A stretch of 10,835 bases of DNA from positions 1 to 10,835 of the forward strand of contig JACNFQ010000070.1 in the NCBI GenBank assembly GCA_014384545.1, in the 5' to 3' direction. This document shows, one piece after another, positions 6,140 to 10,835 of the stretch. Every line of letters begins with the position of its first letter. The first letter of the stretch is position 1. Position numbers and translations under genes: made by a program. The stretch comes from a bacterium. GTDB lineage: Bacteria; UBP7; UBA6624. The notes beneath the pieces were generated by a model. The model made no database searches. It had not been told where the DNA came from and saw only the letters and a program-made list of their open reading frames with translations.

Positions 6140-7137
6140 TCGGACAGTGACCCCATCGAAATCGGTTTGGTGTGGCTCCAGGTGTGCCACTCTGTAGTGG
6201 GTCGCTCTGGATCGTCCCGCGTCCACGCGACATCCCCTGCCTGAAGCCAGCCGTCCTTGATGCGGAAGACCGTGAAATGCCCCTGCTCACCGAAGGGCGT
6301 CCCCACGTTGTAGACGTCATACCCCTTCCACTGGTAGTGGCTTTCCTTGCGGGTGTTATGCACATGGCCGTGGATGATGGCGACGATATTGTATCCCTTA
6401 ATCACTTCGGCATACTCTTCCCGCTCACTCTCGGTCCACCAGCGGTCTTGGGTGCTGAAGGTATCAAATCCATAGTGGTGAATCAGGACAACGGGACGAC
6501 CCGAACCAGCAACCTGCTTCAAGAGAACACTCTCAAGAAACGCCAATGACCCTTGGGGATCTCGATGTGTGTCAGAACGGGGCCCACGACCAGGGTATAG
6601 GTTGAGTTGAAGGAAATGGACACCTTCCCAGACCCAGGTGTAGTGCCCATCTGTATCAATACCCAAAAGGTCGAATCTTTTAAGCATTCTTTCTCTTACC
6701 GCTTCTACCGCGGGCGCATCGCCACCGTACCACCAATCCTCTAAGGTGTCAAAGTCGTGATTCCCTGTGCCTTCATAGACTGGGAAATGGAGTTTTCCGT
6801 CCGTCCCATCCAGCCCATAGTCTTCTAAGAACCTCCCCAATTCGTTCGTCTCGCCAAACAGCCTCCACCGCCCATCCTGCCCGTTCTGCGTCAAGTCTCC
6901 TGCAATGAGAACGCCAAGCGGGGTTCTCACAGGTTCGCCCACCCACATAAACGCCGTGGGGGAACCATCCTCAAGTCTCTGCCCCCAGAGGGATCCTGGG
7001 AAGGTGTTCATCGCGGCAATCTGCCAGTCGTTCTTATCCTCTTGTCCACCACCATACTGGGGGTCGCCCATGGCGAAGAAAGTGATATCTGTTCCTCCAA
7101 GGAGAAGGAAGAAGATAGAGATAAGAAAGCGATTCAA
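6136..7137 (-). CDS. exported calcineurin-like metallophosphoesterase, 333 aa
   Basis: This is the last gene of the minus-strand operon. It is a two-metal phosphoesterase with motifs in order: GDPQ (D25, Q27), AGDLTQNG (D81), GTGNHDFD (N126, H127), LIHHYGFD (H220/H221) and IIHGHVH (H258, H260). The usual first motif D-x-H is D-P-Q, as in the CPPED1-like branch of the family. The start is a TTG whose bases overlap the arsC stop (TTGA), giving MNRFLISIFFLLLGG, a short signal-peptide-like segment; the substrate is thus probably extracytoplasmic. A later start would cut into the GDPQ motif. Long inserts between motifs (about 34-77 and 130-190) are rich in Trp and acidic residues. The TAA overlaps the ispH TAG on the other strand. 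The true substrate (phosphoprotein, nucleotide or phospholipid) cannot be read from the sequence. Confidence 0.88.
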   Translation of the reverse strand: MNRFLISIFFLLLGGTDITFFAMGDPQYGGGQEDKNDWQIAAMNTFPGSLWGQRLEDGSPTAFMWVGEPVRTPLGVLIAGDLTQNGQDGRWRLFGETNELGRFLEDYGLDGTDGKLHFPVYEGTGNHDFDTLEDWWYGGDAPAVEAVRERMLKRFDLLGIDTDGHYTWVWEGVHFLQLNLYPGRGPRSDTHRDPQGSLAFLESVLLKQVAGSGRPVVLIHHYGFDTFSTQDRWWTESEREEYAEVIKGYNIVAIIHGHVHNTRKESHYQWKGYDVYNVGTPFGEQGHFTVFRIKDGWLQAGDVAWTRDDPERPTTEWHTWSHTKPISMGSLSD

Positions 7138-7508
7138 AGGGTAGCGACCTTCGTTGCGATACGATCAAGAATCTCAGAAAGGAGATGGGGGTTTGATGCC
7201 GGATCGGGCAAGCCCCAATCCCAGTTTTTTTTGCCAGGGGGAATGGTGGGGCAAGCGTTTTCCATGCACCCCATCGTCACCACCAAGTCCCAATCCTCCA
7301 TCCCCCCCACATCACCCAACCCCTTGGAGAAAAGCCCTCTTGTGGGGATGCCCCTAGATTCAAGCGCTTCAAGAACGAGGGGATTTGGTGCCAAGGAGGG
7401 GGTTGTACCAGCACTCCCAACGACCAAGTCGGGTCGTATCTGGCGGGCGATTGCCTCGGCAGCAATGGACCGCCCCGCGTTGTGGCCACAGAGGAAGAGG
7501 ACCCTCAC
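7134..7508 (-). CDS. arsC: arsenate reductase, LMW-PTP fold (ArsC), 124 aa
   Basis: This is a cytoplasmic enzyme of the low-molecular-weight tyrosine-phosphatase fold, most likely reducing arsenate to arsenite with a thioredoxin-type or low-MW thiol donor. The P-loop is C7-GHNAG-R13-S14 right after the first strand (RVLFLC). A pair of cysteines in TMGCMENACP (C81, C86) is the redox relay typical of ArsC and absent from plain tyrosine phosphatases. D102 in LPDPAS is the catalytic acid. I chose the GTG at 7508 because it overlaps the symporter stop (GTGA) and puts strand 1 at the N-terminus; the open frame runs further upstream only into the symporter gene. Eight A's in a row (positions 7225-7232 on this strand) encode the KKN stretch. 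No ArsR, ArsB or Acr3 gene is seen nearby. Confidence 0.86.
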   Translation of the reverse strand: MRVLFLCGHNAGRSIAAEAIARQIRPDLVVGSAGTTPSLAPNPLVLEALESRGIPTRGLFSKGLGDVGGMEDWDLVVTMGCMENACPTIPPGKKNWDWGLPDPASNPHLLSEILDRIATKVATL

Positions 7509-8695
7509 CTCTTGGAGGATGCGTCCACCACGGCGGCACCCACTCCGTCTCCCCAGACGTTGACCGTGGTGCGAAATCTGTCCAAGAACCAATCCACCCC
7601 AATGATGATTCCTGCACCCTCAAGGGGGAGTCCCACAGCCGTCAAGACCAACGCCATCGTTACCAGTCCTGCTTCGGGTATGCCGGCAGCACCGATGCTT
7701 GCCAATGTCGCTGTGAGGGCGATGACGATTAGAGAGCCTAATGAGAGCTCCATTCCATACGCTTGCGCAATAAAGACGACGGCGACCGCTTCGTAAAGGG
7801 CGGTGCCGTCCATGTTGATGGTGGCACCCAAGGGGAGGACGAACTTCGCTGTCCTTTGAGAAACACCCGCATCTTCTACCCTCTCCATTGTGAGAGGAAG
7901 GGTGGCGCTGCTGCTTGCTGTGGAGAAGGCGTTGAGGAGGGCAGGTATAAGGGTCTTGGCGTAGGCCAGCGGAGAACGCCCCGTCTTTTTGAGGAGAAGG
8001 ACGAGAGTAATGAGGGCATGGAAGAGGAGCCCCGCAATAACTACGACCATGTACTTCCCCACCCCCCCCAGAATCTCCAACCCCCTTGTGGCAACGGTGG
8101 TGGCAACGATCGCAAAGACCCCGTAGGGTGTCAACCGTATCACCCAACCTGTAATGCGCATGACTGCCTCGAACATCGTTCTGAAAAACGCCCCTGCATC
8201 CCGTCCTTTCTCGCCCAACGATCCAATAGCGAATCCCATCAACAAACCCCAAAAGATAACAGGTAAGACCTTCCCGTCCGCCAAAGCCTCTACAGGGTTT
8301 TGGGGGATGAAGGAGAGGAGGATGTCCCGCACGCTCGTCCCCCTCTCTACTGCGGCAGGCGCATCAAAAGACCCCATCTCCAACCCGAGCCCAGCCCCTG
8401 GTTGAATCGTCGTGACCAATACCAACCCCAGCGTCACTGCAAGCGCGGTAGTCAGTAGGTAATACCCTATCGTATGGAAGGCGAGGCGTTTCGCACCTCC
8501 CTCTCCAGCCTCCATCGCCGAGAGCGCTGCTGTCACCATACTAAAGAGAACCAACGGGATAATGAGCATCTTCAGCAAGCGAAGGAAAAGGGTACCGACT
8601 GGTTCGACCCATTCCGCTCCTGTGGGCCAAAAAGCACCGAGTGCCAGTCCGGCAAGAAGTCCTACGAGAATACGGGGTCCGAGGGTACGATTCAT
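7505..8695 (-). CDS. dicarboxylate/amino-acid:cation symporter (DAACS family), 396 aa
   Basis: This inner-membrane importer couples uptake of an acidic amino acid or dicarboxylate to Na+ or H+. It is the first gene of the operon. The family's hallmarks are all present: the serine-rich hairpin FSTASSSATLP (257-267), GATINMDGT (290-298), the second hairpin IGAAGIPEAG (334-343), and DWFLDRFRTTVNVWGD (368-383). R375 sits where the archaeal glutamate transporter GltPh has the arginine that holds the side-chain carboxylate, so glutamate or aspartate is the better guess over neutral amino acids. Length is normal for a bacterial member. The ATG at 8695 has TAGGAT five bases upstream; its AGGA can also act as a ribosome site. 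The gene ends in a GTGA overlap with arsC. Confidence 0.92.
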   Translation of the reverse strand: MNRTLGPRILVGLLAGLALGAFWPTGAEWVEPVGTLFLRLLKMLIIPLVLFSMVTAALSAMEAGEGGAKRLAFHTIGYYLLTTALAVTLGLVLVTTIQPGAGLGLEMGSFDAPAAVERGTSVRDILLSFIPQNPVEALADGKVLPVIFWGLLMGFAIGSLGEKGRDAGAFFRTMFEAVMRITGWVIRLTPYGVFAIVATTVATRGLEILGGVGKYMVVVIAGLLFHALITLVLLLKKTGRSPLAYAKTLIPALLNAFSTASSSATLPLTMERVEDAGVSQRTAKFVLPLGATINMDGTALYEAVAVVFIAQAYGMELSLGSLIVIALTATLASIGAAGIPEAGLVTMALVLTAVGLPLEGAGIIIGVDWFLDRFRTTVNVWGDGVGAAVVDASSKR

Positions 8696-8721
8696 AGTGC
8701 ATCCTAGACCGTAGGACTAGG
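8696..8721 (-). promoter_or_regulatory. start region of the symporter operon with inverted repeat
   Basis: On the minus strand TAGGAT (8706-8701) is followed by five bases and the ATG. It can be read as a leaderless -10 or as a ribosome site (AGGA). An inverted repeat, CCTAGACC at 8703-8710 and GGACTAGG at 8714-8721 around GTA, with one mismatch in eight, overlaps it. A repressor bound there could block the operon. This is inference. Confidence 0.45.
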
Positions 8722-9001
8722 GCGGTGGTGCTGGGCTACACACCCAAGAAGACGCGTTGCGGGAGCCCCCGGGCACCTCCTGGTTTGGGGGAGGCTCTCC
8801 GTCATGTGCGCCGATAGTCTCATGCCACAGCAAAGGGGGCTGGTCAGGAGAGCGCGCATGTGCCTCAGGAGCGGGATAGAGGAAAACCCCCTTACTTTGA
8901 GCCCCGCTACTTACATTGAGGTTTAGGGACCCGTACGGGGCATTGGCGTTCTTGGGGCAAACTTTGCCTAGAGCCAAAGGTCATTGCGGAGGGTCTCGTA
9001 G
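8722..9001. other. gene-free stretch with a GC-rich hairpin
   Basis: No protein with convincing coding character is seen here on either strand. The clearest structure is at 8762-8800: GGAG and CCCCC (8762-8770) pair with GGGGG (8787-8791) and CTCC (8797-8800), with a 16-base loop and a 5-base bulge. A second small stem on the minus strand pairs CTTGGG with CCCAG near 8735-8752. CATGTGC occurs at about 8804 and again near 8857. I compared it by eye with SRP RNA, tmRNA, RNase P and common riboswitches and found no match. Confidence 0.35.
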
Positions 9002-9388
9002 GCGACCATCGACCAGACAAATTCTCGTTCCGCAAGCATCTACCTCAACCATCCTGTTCCTGCCCATGTAGAGGAACTCGCCTCCTTTTGGTGGCTGTGG
9101 GATGCAGAGGCGATGTTGGATGGCAATCCCTTTTCGGCAGGGGACCTGGCTCTTTATCCCAGCGATGCTCCCAACGGGCTTCCCCATATAGATTGCCTGA
9201 CAACAGAGGGGTCTGTTTGGCAATGGGGACGGTCCCTTATTGAAAGGGAGGAGACAGCGTACTTTCGTCAGAGTTCTACCGAACAAATCCTCTCTTGCTT
9301 TGGGTTTTTTGCCAGCAACCCAACTGCTGTCGCATTCACCTTCGCAAGGTCTCTGCAAAGAGCCGGCAATGGACATATCGTAGGATAA
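9002..9388 (+). pseudogene. fragment resembling a membrane glycosyltransferase
   Basis: This frame is open from just after a TAG at 8999 to a TAA at 9386, about 128 codons, but has no ATG, GTG or TTG until 9113. The protein-like part already begins upstream of that ATG: HPVPAHVEELASFWWLWDAE, then MLDGNPFSAGDLALYPSDAP. The phrase W-W-L-W-x-A-x-x-x-L-x-G-x-N-P-F...D-L-x-x-YP is typical of the first large loop of multi-membrane-span mannosyl/glycosyltransferase-like proteins, just after their first helix. That helix is missing, and the later part (residues about 65-128) lacks the expected membrane helices. It is therefore most likely the remnant of a larger gene with both ends lost. An unusual start codon or a small exported protein is the alternative. 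Family assignment is from motif memory only. Confidence 0.4.
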
Positions 9389-9392
9389 GCAG
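9381..9392 (+). promoter_or_regulatory. TAGGAT start signal of the phosphodiesterase gene
   Basis: TAGGAT at 9381-9386 lies six bases before the GTG at 9393. As in the symporter gene, the AGGA inside it could act as a Shine-Dalgarno (7-base spacing) or the hexamer as a -10 for leaderless mRNA. It overlaps the stop codon of the upstream gene fragment. Confidence 0.45.
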
Positions 9393-10421
9393 GTGTTCTT
9401 CCTCCCTGTTCTCCTCACCTTACTTCTCCCCGGGCAACTCTCCCCCCCCTTTGACCATGTGCTGATTATCAGCGTGGATGGGATGCGGGGAGATGCCTTA
9501 GGGGTTTGGGGAGAAGAGGGCTTGCCCGTCTTCCATTCCCTTTGGGATGTGGGAACGGTAAATGCCCGCACAGATCCCCTTCACACCAAGACGATGCCCA
9601 ACCATACGGGGATGATGACCGGGCGACTCGCCGAAGGGGAGGGGGGGCACGGATGGCTAACGAATAGGGACGATCCCGACGGGGGGACACTCCAAGAGAA
9701 CCTTGGCGGCGCCCTCACCTCCTTCTTTGATGTAGCACATAGCGATGGTGTGCGCACTTATCTCTTTGGGGGGAAAGGGAAGTTTGACCTTTTTACCCGG
9801 AGTTGGCAGGAGGTCTTGGATGTCGTCTTTGTGAATGATCTCTCAGACATCGCTACAACAGAAGTTGAGAATGGAATGCCCTTGGACGAGGCGCTTTTGG
9901 CACCATCGGAAGAGGTTGTAGACGCCCTATTGGAAAGATGGGATCCCCAAAGACGCTCTCTCGTTTTTCTACATTTGGCTGCACCCGACGGGGCGGGTCA
10001 CACAGAGGGGTGGAACTTATCTCTAGATTCCCTTTATGGACGCGCCTTGATGGGGACGGATGCATTGGTGGGACGGGTTCTTACGCATATTGAAGGGAGC
10101 AGAGGATTGGCAGGGCGCACAGCACTTATCCTGACCTCCGATCACGGAGGGGGTGCTCCTCACCGCCACCATGATCGTCCGGAACTGTGGGTGGACTTTG
10201 CGATTCCGTTTCTCGTTTGGATCGGTGGAGATGGAGGGGGGCAAGACCTTTACCTTTTGAATCCCCAAAGAGTAGAACCTGGCATCCTTCTGGGGGATGC
10301 TCCCATCAGAAACAGCGATGGTGCAAACCTCGCCCTTGCCCTTCTTGGACTACCAGCGATAGAGGGTTCTACTCAGAACAGTAGCCAAGACCTTCGGGTT
10401 TATCCCTTTCCTGCTAGATAG
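9393..10421 (+). CDS. exported phosphodiesterase, alkaline-phosphatase superfamily, 342 aa
   Basis: This is a two-zinc hydrolase of the type I phosphodiesterase/nucleotide pyrophosphatase group. The GTG start gives a short signal-like segment (MFFLPVLLTLLLPGQ), so the enzyme probably acts outside the inner membrane. Metal and catalytic motifs appear in order: ISVDGMRGD (D29), TKTMPNHTGMMTG (nucleophile T67, H71), APDGAGHTEG (D199, H203) and TSDHGGG (D250, H251), followed by a His cluster at 257-260. Threonine as nucleophile fits phosphodiesterases rather than serine-type alkaline phosphatases. It is shorter than eukaryotic NPPs and has a compact cap. A C8 tract at 9442-9449 sits just after the signal sequence and a G7 at 9641-9647. 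Substrate is not predictable (nucleotide, phospholipid or teichoic-type diester). Hairpins follow the stop, so it is probably a single-gene unit. Confidence 0.88.
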   Translation: MFFLPVLLTLLLPGQLSPPFDHVLIISVDGMRGDALGVWGEEGLPVFHSLWDVGTVNARTDPLHTKTMPNHTGMMTGRLAEGEGGHGWLTNRDDPDGGTLQENLGGALTSFFDVAHSDGVRTYLFGGKGKFDLFTRSWQEVLDVVFVNDLSDIATTEVENGMPLDEALLAPSEEVVDALLERWDPQRRSLVFLHLAAPDGAGHTEGWNLSLDSLYGRALMGTDALVGRVLTHIEGSRGLAGRTALILTSDHGGGAPHRHHDRPELWVDFAIPFLVWIGGDGGGQDLYLLNPQRVEPGILLGDAPIRNSDGANLALALLGLPAIEGSTQNSSQDLRVYPFPAR

Positions 10422-10486
10422 GTGAGGCTCCCACACCACGCCATCCCATCACTCACCATAAGGTTGGGGATGGTTAGGCTCTAACC
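10421..10486 (+). terminator. cluster of overlapping hairpins after the phosphodiesterase gene
   Basis: Three stems can form: GGTGAG (10421-10426) with CTCACC (10452-10457); CCATCCC (10441-10447) with GGGATGG (10467-10473); and GGTTAG (10472-10477) with CTAACC (10481-10486) around a 3-base loop. They share bases, so they compete. None has a T-run. They could end or protect the upstream mRNA, or regulate the next gene. Confidence 0.4.
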
Positions 10487-10563
10487 TGTGCGGATTGAAT
10501 ACCCATCGGTTCATAGGTACAGTCGCTCTGCTTGTGGCATAAGAACGGGCAGTCATCTTGGAG

Positions 10564-10575
10564 TAGACTGGTGTG
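10564..10575 (+). promoter_or_regulatory. leaderless promoter -10 (TAGACT) of the last gene
   Basis: TAGACT at 10564-10569 lies six bases before the ATG at 10576. A GGAG at 10560-10563 is 12 bases from the start, far for a ribosome site. No -35 box stands out. Confidence 0.5.
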
Positions 10576-10835
10576 ATGAAACGGTATAGATTCCTTTTGC
10601 TGATCCTCTGCTTGGCTGTCGCTGGGGGGACGGGAGAGCGAGAGGATCGTTGGGACGAGGCATTGGGGATTCTGGGATTGGAAGAGGAGGCATTGGGGTT
10701 CCGCCCCAAAGGGTATTGGGCACGGTATCCCCTGCCAGTGGAGCGCGGAATCCCCTATGTACTACCCGCATTCAACGACCTCTTGGCTGAACCCCTGCGT
10801 ATTCATGATTACACGAACTCTCTAGGCCACGCTGC
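10576..10835 (+). CDS. exported protein of unknown function (N-terminal part)
   Basis: The gene runs off the right edge after 86 complete codons. It begins with a classic signal peptide: a basic MKRYR, then FLLLILCLAVAGG with a likely signal-peptidase I site after AVA. The C12 context (LILC) is a poor lipobox. The mature part starts with a highly acidic and basic segment (GEREDRWDEAL), then two leucine-rich helices and aromatic stretches (GYWARYPLPVERG). It ends in LRIHDYTNSLGH. I recognise no family. TAGACT six bases before the ATG suggests its own leaderless transcript, separate from the phosphodiesterase gene 154 bases upstream. Confidence 0.75.
   Translation, partial: MKRYRFLLLILCLAVAGGTGEREDRWDEALGILGLEEEALGFRPKGYWARYPLPVERGIPYVLPAFNDLLAEPLRIHDYTNSLGHA

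Noticed and set aside
8590-8625. GGTTCGACCC, resembling a tRNA T-loop
   Set aside because: It lies within the well-conserved symporter coding sequence and no tRNA fold surrounds it.
8722-8800. Similarity of a minus-strand CTCCCGCAACGC stretch to bacterial SRP RNA
   Set aside because: The required SRP core (GGTCAGG...GGAAGG...AGCA) is absent, so the match is probably chance.
8717-8977. Minus-strand open frame of 86 codons in the gene-free stretch
   Set aside because: It is rich in Pro, Ser and Gly from GC-rich sequence, has no ribosome site and no recognisable domain; its end overlaps the inverted repeat of the symporter promoter.
8981-9571. Long minus-strand frame opposite the glycosyltransferase-like fragment
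   Set aside because: Its composition is irregular (many Arg, Ser, Pro, Cys), and it overlaps the start of the clearly real phosphodiesterase gene. The plus strand is much more protein-like.

Overview
The window looks like bacterial chromosome: GC-rich, densely packed, many GGG/CCC codons, GTG and TTG starts, several 4-base stop/start overlaps and little intergenic space. I see no tRNA, rRNA, CRISPR array, transposase, integrase or replication origin. The phylum is not clear. The repeated pattern of a -10-like TAGNNT hexamer 5-7 bases before the start codon suggests a bacterium that uses leaderless mRNAs (known in Deinococcota, Actinobacteria and others). The lipobox followed by GGGTPTPPP also fits several GC-rich phyla. 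I would not assign the phylum from this window alone.

Layout. 1-197: a possible 3' end of a gene and a strong sigma70-type promoter. 198-1349: a three-gene operon of unknown function (two small membrane proteins, then a zinc-ribbon protein with a C-terminal membrane helix), closed by a hairpin at 1364-1385. 1557-2180 (minus): an HD-domain phosphohydrolase-like protein, divergent from the next unit. 2234-4017: a cysteine-rich, beta-helix lipoprotein translationally coupled to a short VKOR-like disulfide-forming membrane protein. 4053-5093: a Ca2+/H+ antiporter. 5210-6139: IspH, the last enzyme of the MEP isoprenoid pathway. 8695-6136 (minus): an operon of a glutamate/dicarboxylate-type symporter, an ArsC-like LMW-PTP-fold arsenate reductase and an exported metallophosphoesterase, joined by GTGA and TTGA overlaps; its last stop codon overlaps that of ispH. 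8722-9392: almost 700 bases without an intact gene, holding a GC-rich hairpin and a fragment resembling a membrane glycosyltransferase. 9393-10421: an exported alkaline-phosphatase-superfamily phosphodiesterase. 10576-end: the start of an exported protein of unknown function.

How the genes may work together. Most units look like cell-envelope or ion/nutrient functions plus one housekeeping gene. The best functional link is the lipoprotein/VKOR pair: a secreted protein with 12 cysteines besides the lipidated one, and a disulfide-bond-forming enzyme translated from an ATGA overlap. The best candidates for something undescribed are the 198-1349 operon, the minimal VKOR with only one loop cysteine, and the shared TAGNNT start signal.
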